Source: Glandiceps talaboti
Lineage: Eukaryota > Hemichordata > Enteropneusta > Spengelidae
DNA: 64,000 bases
Direction: 5' to 3'
NCBI RefSeq assembly: GCF_964340395.1
Contig: NC_135549.1
Span: 10,761,342-10,825,341, forward strand
The notes below the pieces were generated by a model. It was not told the origin of the DNA. It did no database searches and was given only the letters and a program-made list of their open reading frames with translations. A program made the position numbers and the translations under genes. Positions 47,801 to 58,110 of the stretch are shown one piece after another. Each line of letters begins with the position of its first letter. The stretch's first letter is position 1.

Positions 47801-50800
47801 AAAATAGTCATTTTTTTAATAACATTTTAACATCACAACTGATATCATTGTGCTTAAAATAATCAGGATTATAAACTCTCTATTTAATGATGAAATAATA
47901 CAATAACATTTTTAGACTCTCGTAATCTCTAACTTTGATGTATTCCTCCCTATGCAGAGATTGCATGTAAAACACACCACCGGTAGTCTTTTGTTTAAAA
48001 TAAGAGTTGAATTAAGTACAAATTAAGGTAGATAAAACCTACTCAAATCTCATTTAAAAAAATTTCTTTCTTGGTATAAAAAAAAAAAATGGAAAGTTAC
48101 TCAGATGTGATCATATCCGCTACTTGGATGCCAGTACCATCATGGTGGAATAACTGCGGACAGTGTTGACAATATTTGCATTTTAAAGAATAACAAATTG
48201 CTACATCAATAATCTTTAAACAATGACTGTTTATAAAATATAAACAGATTTTTGTTATCAATCATGTAGAGTGTTGAAGGGTAATATATCATCACCTGCA
48301 ACACTATGATGTCAGATTTGTCGTCTGGAAAAAAACATCAAATATTTACGTATTTGCATCAATTATACATCTATATTGTAATCTCCTTAATACAGACTTT
48401 GATAGACTGAACATTCTGTTACAGCAAACCCCTTTTATGTCCCCTGGTATGTTTCATCATGTATGCTGTGATGTCAACATACAATTAAACGTTTACATGT
48501 AACCTTCAACCCAACTTTTGCTATTAACGGAAGACGTTATAAATATTCATATCCATATAATCATACCTTAAAGGAGTTGAGTGGAATATACATACCAATT
48601 TAGTCATCAAGAACATTTAGATTTTTTAGTATATTTATAGCAAGTACTTTCATCGTATAATGGGATGATATAATATTAATGTACACATTATGACATGACA
48701 CGATTTATAGCTAGTAATATTTTTAACAATAAATAATGTTGAAAAATTAACATTTAAGTAATTAAACCTAGATTTTCAATTAATTGATTGATTGATTGGT
48801 TGATTGATTGACTGACTGATTAAGTCCAAATTTGATATTTCTTCTGCATAACACGTACCTTACAAATAATGTTAGATTTTGCATTCTGTGTTATGTACAG
48901 AAAAGAGAGTAAATGATATCCTCTGAAGCTGTACATTAGATTCTGTTAGAAAATAACATACCTATGGAATGTCACCTGAATAACAATCATCTCACCTAGA
49001 AAGCTAACAAACAAGATGAAAGGAGGTAATATTTAAATGAGAAAAATGAATGACACATGGAAAAATGCACGACTCAGAGTGGGTGGACAAAACACAATTT
49101 CTTTCCCTCTAATCATATTGACTAGGGAAAAGAATACCTTACAAGGTAACACTGTTCCTATGCTCAGACCTGTCAATCACTATTTACCTACTGCCATGGC
49201 AACCCATTGTTGTCATTTTCTAAACCTGTAAGTATAGGTCCAATCAATGTGTTGGTTAAAAAAGAACTTCTTATTTACATAATTGATTGAGTTTCAGATT
49301 GCAAAAAGGTTGAGGACAAATCAATTGTAGTAGTGCAGGTAATTTGATGATTTTCTTTTTTCATGGAACTTGCTAGGACAGTGTTAAAAAACACCTCCTG
49401 CTGTGGCAATGAATAAATAGCGTGTTAATTCCTTAACCTTGTTTCATATAGTCCACTAGTACCACATACATGGAGAATTAACTGTCACATTCAAATCACA
49501 ATGATTTTATTTTCTTGATTTTTTTCCCTCATTTTCCCATTTTTGCCATCGCATTATTTTCATGGCTGATAATTTTCTATAGGCAATTGACAGAGAATTG
49601 TGTTTTTGAAATGCTATAATAAATTACTACAATCAAATTATGAGACACATTAGCATACCAAGGTTAAATTCAAGTCCTGACCTTCATATCGTAATGTACA
49701 GAGAATAATTAGATTTTATTCCCCAATTATTTTTCTTCGTTCAGCCAAGGAAAGTACAAGTGACCTAAGGGGTCTTGTCACTACAAGTCACTATTCAAGT
49801 AGTGACAAACACTTAGGTCAGGAATTAATGACAAGAGTGATTATAATAACAATTCAGATGTACTGTGTGTACATTACTGAAATAACATTGCAACATTGTT
49901 GTTATTTCTATGTAGATGTGTTCTATAATGTACATTACTGAAATAACATTGCAACATTGTTGTTATTTCTATGTAGATGTGTTCTATAATGTACATTACT
50001 GAAATAACATTGCAACACTGTTGTTATTTCTATGTAGATGTGTTCTATAATGTACATTACTGAAATAACATTGCAACATTGTTGTTATTTCTATGTAGAT
50101 GTGTTCTATAATGTACATTACTGAAATAACATTGCAACACTGTTGTTATTTCTATGTAGATGTGTTCTATAATGTACATTACTGAAATAACATTGCAACA
50201 CTGTTGTTATTTCTATGTAGATGTGTTCTATAATGTACATTACTGAAATAACATTGCAACATTGTTGTTATTTCTATTATTGCAGTCTTTCTTTCACATT
50301 GATAACAATTGTCAATTTTATACAAAACCCCAACGGAAGTTAATGAAAATCCATTCAAAATTGTTATTGTATTTTTTTTTATAGCTCACTACTATGACAG
50401 GAAATTGTTTCAGAACCCTGAAAGAACTGAAGCATTCATTCAATAGCTAGATAACATCCTCTCACAAATTGTCAGCAAGATCAAACTATTCTAAAATAGG
50501 GGCCGATGACTGTATTGTTGGGGGAAGGGTGCTATGTAATATTTGCACTGGACAGAATACAGACACTTGAATCCTAAAAAACATACTGTGGTTGACACCT
50601 CAAACCACAAATAAACATACACTGCTGAAACCACTTTTATTTCAACATTGCGTGGGTGGAATAATGTACTGAATGAATACCCTGTACACTCCTGTAATAT
50701 GTAGAAACCCACAAAGTGCTAGCGATTACATTATTGTGAAAGGAATTTGTATAGGTACAACGTTGATTAATTATTCATGTTCATGAAATGAAAGAGAACT

Positions 50801-53800
50801 ACTTGTTTACATGGACTCTGAGTACAATATGGGACTATTTCACATATTAACTAAAGGGACTAGTCATTTATACTCATGTTCACATTTTTAGATTTCTAAA
50901 ACTGTAACTAAATATTACTGTTTGTATCTACTAACAGTATGAAATGTGATATTAATACACAAATTAAGATGAAATCATATTTAGATCCACCCATTATAAA
51001 TGAAATTGATATCCATAAATAGTTTCAACAAATATTATCGTATAGAAAATTTTCAAGACTTCTAATTTCACATTTTGAACTATTTTTTGCCATTTGTCTT
51101 CAATAATCTATCAACCTTCAAATAAAAAAAAAATAAAAAAATATTGCTGCTCAGTGTATCATTTGATTCACTATAAGAACTTAACCATTATCTAAAAGGG
51201 GTGACAGGGTCCATGGTTTGAGGACATTTCGTATAACTTGCATAAAAAACTCACACATACACATTATTAATTTATCCTTTCAAATCACATTATCCTTCAA
51301 GTTCATTACAACTGAAATCTACCCAAGTTAACATACTTTTAAAAAGATGCATAAATTCTTTCAACAATATATTTCCAAGGTTGTTCTTTGGTGAATGGTT
51401 TCTTCTGAATTGCTTCTGATGGGGTCAATTGCTTAAAATAGAATCCCTGTGAACCAATCATCACTGGAGTAGAGTCAATGAGTATTATACTTGGAGATAT
51501 ATACGGTAACCCCAACAAATAAAAAATTTAAAACATCTAGATTTTCTGAACTGAAACTCAACTATGAACTGCCATCATGATAAATTCCATATTTTCCAAT
51601 TCACTGGGTTATTATTATACAAGCTATTACTAAACTCACCATAATTTTTTTCTTTGGATCATTGAGAGGCAGTTGTGAAATTAGGTCAACAGAATACTGC
51701 ATATACTGTGTTTGCTTTTCTGCACTGAATAAACACGGACACTATATTCATTCCACAATGCTCAATTTTTTCATACGTGTTATGCCAGTATTATTTTCAG
51801 CAATATTTACATCAATTTTAATTTTAATATTGAATATGAATACATACCACATTGTTCTAAATGCAAGAAAAATACCTGAATAAAAGAAATTTATGCGAGA
51901 AATATTTTTTGACAGGACTGGTTGGTAGAATAGAATAAGTGTAACACTTCCATTTTTTATTTTATTTTTTGTGGTTTATATTTTGATGAATTTTTGTTTT
52001 CTGCTAAAATTTAATTCTTGAAAATATTTTTTCTACAAGTACTGCTAAAATTTAATTCTTGAATATATTATTTCTAGAAGTACTGAGATTTTCTTTGCTA
52101 AGAAAAATCATTTTGAAAAAAAACAACAGAAAGAGTAAATGCACAGGGAATACATGTTTCAGGGGAATTTTTTCGCTATTTTATCAATATTTATTTTATG
52201 CAAACATTCTTGAAGGAAATATTGTTGAGATTCAAATTATTTATGCATTGTTTCATAAACTGATGAAAAAAGTCCCCAGAAGCAGTGAAGTATTCACTTC
52301 AGTAACTATCCGTAATCCCTTGAACCTAAGCCATCCTTACCCGGTACTGTACAGTGAAAATCCATCATGTTAGTCTCACTGGGTTTACAGTTCAAATGAA
52401 TAATACTTTCTGATCTGAGAAACCCCTCAAATGACCTACAAATCATTGCCAGCGAGAATTAACTGACGTTTCAGATTATACCACCTACGATATACCCTAA
52501 CTAATATGTACATTATGTGGTTTTCTCCCTTCCAGGCATAACACAATGCTCTATCTATCTATATAGCAGTAGAGTTGTTTTCAAGATATATAATCTATGT
52601 ATCTGTATCAATCCAACCTGTATTATCTTTGGTGCTATATTTCAAATGTAACTTAATTGACAGCAATTTCATTGAACACTGTCACATCCTATCAGAGCTT
52701 GTAGCTTTGACATATAAAATATAGTTGATTTATTTGCAATTAAGTCTTACATTGATAATTAATTTACCAATTAATATTTAATGATCATATTCGATATTAA
52801 TTTTACATCATCCTGAACACTTCATTCCTGTCTACCACTCTAGAATCACAAAGTTTCTTCACATCCCATAAAAAAGTCATTTCATTCCAGAAATCAACTA
52901 ATTAACATCATGTTAATGATTTGTTATTTCAAATTTTGGTCTTAGAAATTTGAATTAAGTCACTGTCAGTATATTTAATTACTATCTTTACCTTGAAAAT
53001 GTTACATAATATTGGTAATTAGAAAGTAATAACTACACTGAAATTGGAATTTTGTAATTAGATCAATTTAATTCATTTGTTGTGTTCAATTGTATATAAC
53101 CTTATCAAATTACATACGGCGAACAGCTTCAATAAAAACCTGGAGTGTTTTGTCAAATTAATGAAATATGATTTTTGAAATTGATATGGTTCAGTTGATA
53201 TGTTGATGATATTGATGAGGAGGATAAAGCAGGAAAATCATCACTCAATGTCAAATCTATTAAAATGAACATTTTGTTTCTTATTAATATTTTGATATAT
53301 CTTGTAAAGTTTTGATAAATGTGGATATGTTACAAATAAAAATGAGGTGCAAGAGTTTTTGGGTTGGGTTTTGTTCTGATATTCCTGTTTTCTTCCTTTT
53401 TTTAATAACTGAATTACCTTCACAGGAAATGTTACAAAAAATTTATTCTGCTGACAAAATGATAGATGAATCTCAGGAAAACCTTACAAAAAGAACACAC
53501 AATTGCATTGATAAAATGTTTGATATTGAACACATTATTAAGGCTAGGTTTTGTTCACCATTGTAGCGAGTAGGCGTCCCCTATCATTCACACAGGTCTG
53601 AGAAAAAATGCACACTGGGGAAAACTTAGAAATACAAACATGTTATTGATACTACTTAGCAAAATCTAAATACATTACTTTAAACTGTTTTCAATAGCAT
53701 ACAACGGTACTAGTACTTGTAGGAGGGTTATACATTTCACTTAGCAAAACTCAACTGTGGAAACAGCTTGACTATTAAAATGTAGCAACACAACACTAAA

Positions 53801-56800
53801 ATTGTTTTTCCCTGAGTAACCCTCTCCTATTTAATGTTTCTTTATATAGACCGCATACCAGAACACTGAGTGTCCTGGCTGTTGTTGTAGGAGGATATTT
53901 TGATCGGATTATATCACCTCCACAATACATTGTTTGGGTCCTTTAAGGACAATGGCACACATGGCATCCGGTGAAAACTATACTTCTCTTACTTTGTGTG
54001 TAAATGTTGCCAGCCATATCACCCCACACATTTCCATTTAGCAATGGTGTGTCACAGCGATTAAATTTCACACTCCTATGGTGTACTGTTCCACATTCAC
54101 AAGTATGCTATTAGGGGGTAACTGTTCCACATTTACAATTACATGTATGCTATTAGGGGGTAACTGTTCCACATTTACAATTACATGTATGCTATTAGGG
54201 GGTAACTGTTCCACATTTACAATTACATGTATGCTATTAGGGGGTAACTGTTCCACATTCACAACTACATGTATGCTATTAGGGGGTAACTGTTCCACAT
54301 TCACAACTACATGTATGCTATTAGGGGGTAACTGTTTCACATTTACAATTACATGTATGCTATTAGGGGGTAACTGTTCCACATTTACAATTACATGTAT
54401 GCTATTAGGGGGTAACTGTATCACATTCACAAGTATGCTATTAGGGGGTAACTGTTCCACATTTACAACTACATGTATGCTATTAGGGGGTAACTGTTCC
54501 ACATTTACAACTACATGTATGCTATTAGGGGGTAACTGTTCCACATTCACAACTACATGTATGCTATTAGGGGGTAACTGTTCCACATTCACAAGTATGC
54601 TATTAGGGGGTAACTGTTCCACATTCACGACTACATGTATGCTATTAGGGGGTAACTGTTCCACATTCATAACTATGCTATTAGGGGGTAACTGTACCAC
54701 ATTCACAACTACATGTATGCTATTAGGGGGTAACTGTTCCACATTTACAATTACATGTATGCTATTAGGGGTAACTGTTCCACATTCACAACTATGCTAT
54801 AGGGGGTAACTGTTCCACAATCATATGACACTGTTGCTTTAAATTACAACCATATAATCAATGCAGGCAGGTAGGTACAAGTGTATTTTCATTTCAAATC
54901 ACATCCTGGTAATCTGGATATGAAGTTCTCATGGTGTGTAATTTTGCAGACTACACTTATCACAAATGGCGAAATACAGTATAAAGAAAACACATCAACC
55001 AAATTAAGACACAGTTGTATAACATATACAGTCAGTATTGTTCTGTTATAAAGCAAATATCAACTTTTGATTTCATATTTCATCAACTTTTAATACTATT
55101 TCTTAACTTGAGTACTTATTTGAATGTTCTAAATATTTTGATGGCAGATAGCCAAGGTCAAATATTTTCAATCGTTACTATATATAGTATATGCAATGAC
55201 AAACTTGCATTTTTGGTTGCATATAGTTGTATAACATTAAAAGATTTATTACAAATTGATTACTAGTATACATGGTGACCTTACACACTGTTCTGTAGCC
55301 TAAGTCTGCTCAAACAATTTAAGTCTGCTTTAGCACTTTGACAGGAGATTACAAAGGTGAAAGGTGACAGATTACAAAGGTGAAAGGTCAAATACTTTTC
55401 CACTTTCAATGAATGTTGTCCACTAAACAATAAAGTACTTCTGGTATTGAACATATTCATTTCAACAAATATTTCCAAGAGATTTGAAATAAAAAGTTGA
55501 TACTTTAGCTTTGGTTTCATTTTTCATTGATTTAAGATGAGATTCATTACTAGATGAGGTGAAAACTCTTTGCACTAGGATAATGTTTTATCTGAAAAGA
55601 GACATTTGGGACAACTGAGAAACTAAAACTGGTGTGAATATTTAGTGTTTCATAGTATATTTTCTGTTACATGTAGTGACTCCTCTATATTATAACCCCA
55701 AGATGCATGGCGTTATTGGGGTATTTGCACAAGTGTTTGCAGTGTTCTCTGTGACCATACTAGATGAGTGTAGCAAGTGAAAATTTAGCAGAAACCAAGA
55801 AACCAAGAGAACCCAAACTGGCACTGACATGGCACGGAGTTGTTATTTTTACAGTATGTTTATCTGAAACAGAAAATTTCAGTAAATATATGATACTGTG
55901 TGATCTTGGCAATTTCAAGGGCAAGAAAGGATTGTGCCCTCATTTGCATAACATTTGCATGCAGGTATGCAATAATGTTTTCAGTATTGCACTGCCAGTG
56001 AAAATACCACTAGTATGCATGCAAACCAATGCAAGTAATCTCTGATACGTGTGTAATAATGAGTAATTCCTAATACGTTTTCTGTCACACTGCTCTACAT
56101 TGTACGCATACACTTTTACCTTGTAAGTGTCAATATTTGTTGTTTAATGTCTTAGTCTCTAAAGCAGTGGGCACATTGTTGACCTGTTCATGATTGTGTA
56201 ATCAGGTGCCTATTGAATTAAACAGAAATTAATCCTATTGAAACCACACAGCTTTTTACTGTGGGGAAAGAAATTGATGGTGTCTGAACACAGAGTTGAT
56301 GACATTTTGCCATTTTACAGCAGTCGCATTTATCAGTCTAGGCTAGTACGTGGCAGCAAACCAACAAACATCTATAACACAATAAAATAAATTAACATAA
56401 TACAAGGGTTATTTTGTAAGGAATAAAAATAAAAAGATGCAAAAACGAGAATAAAAATGATAAAAGAATTACAAAACAAACGTATAAAGAGGAAAAAGTT
56501 ATAAATTGGTTTGAAGCAGCGTAGTGACTTAAATCTATCCATTTATTTCAACTGATGACAATAATCAAATGTTACAATTTAATGGAGTTTTTCTTTCAGC
56601 AAGTGACCTTCAAAAATGTCCTCCTTTCAGTGAATATTTCATGTGAAAACACTTAATGTCTGTCATATTTAAATGTGATAAATTGCACTTAATAAAATAA
56701 TTATATCTTCTACGTATTTCGATACTAACAAACCGTCTACTTTCTTTCATTGGATAGTTCTCATCGATTCATTTCCTTTCAAAAAATTCCCTGATCAATT

Positions 56801-57832
56801 TACTATGTCAATTCCATTGAAATTAAAACACATAATATAACTTGAATTGTTTTTGACAATATGTATTTGCATAACTCTGCCAAATAGTCTATATGTTTGC
56901 CTTCAGGGATTTACAACAGTAGACATTGAAATATACAAAAAAAAAAGACAGAAATTCCACATACAGATCAATTAAACTGAATTCTGAGTATTCTATTGCA
57001 GTGACACCTGTATTTTATGTGAATTATTTCAACAATTTGTTGCTATGGCGATCAATGTTTATGACCTGGCCCTAGCATGTGCTTAGCCTAACAGCAATGG
57101 ATTGTGGGTAAAAAAAAATTCAATGTGTACTTTGTGAAGTCAATTTGAATACTTGGATGTTTATAACATTTTTTATTATTTATAAAAAACGTAACTCATA
57201 TTGTCCTTGGTGGATTATTTTTTAAGTAAAAAATAACAAGCTTAGCAAGTGAATAAAAAATTTACATTCATTTCATATGAAATGTATATACTAAAAAGGT
57301 AAAAACCTATAATTTACTTGATGTGCATACAATATATGTAACATCCCATTGACAGTTATATTTAAATTTTCCATTTCGTTCTATCACTCAGACCTAATAA
57401 ATAAAACAAATTTTGAATTTTAGTTTCATTTTCTGTTTTTAACAAAAAGAAATTCTTGTAAGAGAAAATCCAAAATTCTGTAATTTTATGAGACTGGTTG
57501 ATAATTCTATTTTTCTTTACAAATTGGTGATATCAACAACCATTCTTATTTCAAAGAAAAAAACCCTAAATTTTGTCATGTGGAAAATGTGAATGTTGCA
57601 AAATATCATTGCATTCACAATGAAAGCATTCACCATAGCAATAGTCTTCATGTGTTACTACTAGTACATAGTTGTATCAGAGAGATTGCCTTGAAACAGT
57701 AAAGTACAACTGATTCTACAGTGGCACCTAACCATGTCATGCAGCAATTACAAAACACATACAAATGTTTTACAACATACCTATAACAGTCTCTTTGTGA
57801 ACAATATCCAGATTTTTCGGTTTCCGGGACAT
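28160..57832 (-). CDS. Unidentified coiled-coil protein, nine coding exons, about 602 residues
   Basis: Coding exons in transcript order are 57832-57781, 48324-48296, 46998-46834, 37218-37146, 35457-35056, 33399-33224, 31466-31260, 30006-29520 and 28377-28160. Their sum is 1809 nt. All introns are GT-AG and all phases agree, which strongly supports the model. I do not recognise the protein. The start is MSRKPKNLDIVHKETVI. Residues 28-140 are rich in Glu, Lys, Arg and Gln and should form coiled coil. Residues about 195-368 look like a folded, conserved-looking region (LYRLFGAKQANYFLFPR, RSGADTLWSVLRSQ, RYHPSWIPDE). An acidic run follows (369-373), then a Ser/Lys/Glu-rich linker, a second basic helix near 475-495, a Pro/Ser/Thr-rich tail, and an end at KPILS. 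There is no signal peptide or membrane segment. A cytoskeletal or ciliary role is a guess from composition only. Confidence 0.85.
29520..30006 (-). other. Exon 8 of the coiled-coil gene (longest exon)
   Basis: The acceptor is TTTTATTGTAG and the donor is G|GTTAGT; the exon is 487 nt. It encodes an acidic start, the Trp-containing YKKWLKTRAVDWPIM segment, a low-complexity Ser/Lys/Asp/Glu region and a basic helix. Joining it to exon 7 depends on using the internal GAG|GTGAGA donor at 31259-31254 rather than reading on to the stop codon near 31164. Confidence 0.8.
30171..30190 (+). repeat. Short (AT)n tract in intron 7 of the coiled-coil gene
   Basis: Ten AT units, read directly. The rest of intron 7 (30007-31259) shows nothing supported beyond a G/A-rich stretch near 30225-30260 on the - strand. 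Confidence 0.9.
32764..32815 (+). repeat. Microsatellite (AC)n
   Basis: About 26 AC units in intron 6 of the - strand gene, followed by 300 bp of loosely periodic TACAC/ATACA-rich sequence. Confidence 0.97.
36632..36736 (-). other. Candidate 105-nt cassette exon in intron 4 of the coiled-coil gene
   Basis: On the - strand, CATGACAACAG precedes and GTAGTG follows a 105-nt open stretch. Its phases (1 in, 1 out) fit exactly between exons 4 and 5. It would add 35 residues including FFWFEEDVEKEWEWPFEYLL, a strikingly aromatic and acidic segment. The splice sites are weak (poor pyrimidine tract, A before GT). A 14-bp direct repeat flanks it. It may be an alternative exon, a dead exon or chance. 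Confidence 0.3.
37748..38030 (+). repeat. Minisatellite, 46-bp unit, about six copies
   Basis: The unit core is GTCAGTGGGTATTTGGTTG, at 37794, 37840, 37886, 37932 and 37978, with degenerate edge copies. It lies between exon 4 and the candidate microexon. Confidence 0.95.
38840..38854 (-). other. Candidate 15-nt microexon of the coiled-coil gene
   Basis: On the - strand a long pyrimidine tract (CTTTTTTTCTCTATTTATCT), then GACAACCCACAG, is followed by 15 nt (GATTTAGAATCTAAC) and a perfect GTAAGT donor. It lies between exons 3 and 4, whose junction is phase 0, so inclusion adds exactly five residues (DLESN) to the coiled-coil region without shifting frame. Splice-site strength is as good as that of the constitutive exons. 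Confidence 0.6.
40816..40918. repeat. MITE-like short repeat, copy A
   Basis: It contains ACTGATTTCATATGGTGCTAGA (one mismatch from copy B at 45937) and CTATGCACCAAGTGAAACCAG, also related to copy B. Its right end is a duplicated 24-bp unit carrying CCTAGCAAC at 40880 and 40904. It lies in intron 3 of the coiled-coil gene. Confidence 0.55.
44311..44735 (+). repeat. Three degenerate ~145-bp tandem units rich in AGGTCA half-sites
   Basis: Units start at about 44311, 44464 and 44601, each with TTCTTTACT, then (T/C)AGTAGGATCACAC or a variant, then AGGTCA(A)-containing sequence ending in GGTCACAGTC. The middle unit holds a perfect inverted repeat, GACCTTTGACCTAAG (44523-44537) / CTTAGGTCAAAGGTC (44543-44557), that is, two opposed DR1 elements. 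It lies in intron 3 of the coiled-coil gene. Confidence 0.75.
45905..46004. repeat. MITE-like short repeat, copy B
   Basis: It has imperfect inverted arms: GCTTAGGAACACTGATTTCAA at 45926-45946 pairs with TTGAAATCAGATTCCTAAGC at 45985-46004 (one mismatch, one indel). The interior matches copy A at 40816-40918. GTTGCCATGGTGAT, an RFX X-box look-alike, lies at its left edge, and a DR1-type AGGTCAAAGTTCA follows at 46008-46020. Confidence 0.6.
46225..46520 (-). mobile_element. tRNA-derived SINE
   Basis: On the - strand the element begins with a tRNA-like head. Box A TGGCCGAGCGG lies at 46510-46500 and box B GGTTCGAACCC at 46467-46457, about 32 nt apart as in a pol III promoter. A body of about 200 bp (with GGTTTTCCCCTGGCTACTC) leads to an AT-rich tail (AATAAAGATTATTATTTATT). 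The box A context resembles Leu/Ser tRNAs. There is no intact cloverleaf, so it is not a functional tRNA gene. The (TA)n at about 46530-46543 adjoins its 5' side. Confidence 0.85.
48783..48821 (+). repeat. Short (GATT)n microsatellite
   Basis: About nine GATT-like units with GGTT and GACT variants, in intron 1 of the coiled-coil gene. Confidence 0.9.
49869..50275 (+). repeat. 61-bp minisatellite, seven copies, each with a hairpin
   Basis: GTACATTACTGAAATAACA recurs every 61 bp at 49869, 49930, 49991, 50052, 50113, 50174 and 50235. Within each unit GAAATAACA pairs with TGTTATTTC across a 12-nt loop. Copies differ almost only by T/C in AACAYTGTTG, so the array is young. It lies in intron 1 of the coiled-coil gene. 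Confidence 0.97.
54086..54817 (+). repeat. 42/33-bp minisatellite, about 18 copies
   Basis: The unit is built on ATGCTATTAGGGGGTAACTG followed by TTCCACATTYACAAYTACATGT. Shorter 33-bp units lack the ACATGT-containing part. Most unit lengths are multiples of 3, so both strands stay open over more than 220 codons (CMLLGGNCSTFT-type on +, EQLPPNSIHVVVNV-type on -). It lies in intron 1 of the coiled-coil gene; no start context or splice support suggests translation. Confidence 0.96.
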
Positions 57833-58110
57833 GAAAAAAACCAATGCTTTGGACAAATATGATGGTAGTATGTACATCCTTCGTTTAAACTCCGGATATT
57901 CAAACTACAACGATACTTTTCTAAATAACCCCAAGGTCTGCTTCACCTCTGTATTCAAACGCCAACACCACATTACAATCGTTGGTACCTTCTGTGTTCA
58001 ACCAAACAAAGAAACTTTCAAAGAGTTTTGCATAACAATGTCTCCTTTAAAAAATTGATGGTACGTTGTACGTCCAAGTTTATCTACTGTTTGGTGCGCG
58101 CTAACAAATT
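57833..58110 (-). promoter_or_regulatory. Probable promoter / 5' UTR of the coiled-coil gene
   Basis: The sequence immediately upstream of the first coding exon is less AT-rich than the flanks and has a small CpG cluster (GCGCGC near 58097). No TATA box is evident. The transcription start is not determined, and further 5' UTR exons upstream cannot be excluded. Confidence 0.35.

Noticed and set aside
54068-54809. 224- and 243-codon ORFs on opposite strands
   Set aside because: They are frame-preserving minisatellite repeats in an intron, and both strands are equally open.
55764-56045. 93-codon + strand ORF in intron 1 of the coiled-coil gene
   Set aside because: The composition is protein-like at its start and a GTATGT follows 30 codons in, but no partner exon or homology is recognisable. 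Not enough to call a gene.
57831-58058. 75-codon + strand ORF antisense to the start of the coiled-coil gene
   Set aside because: Probably a shadow of the 5' UTR/promoter region of the - strand gene; no independent support.
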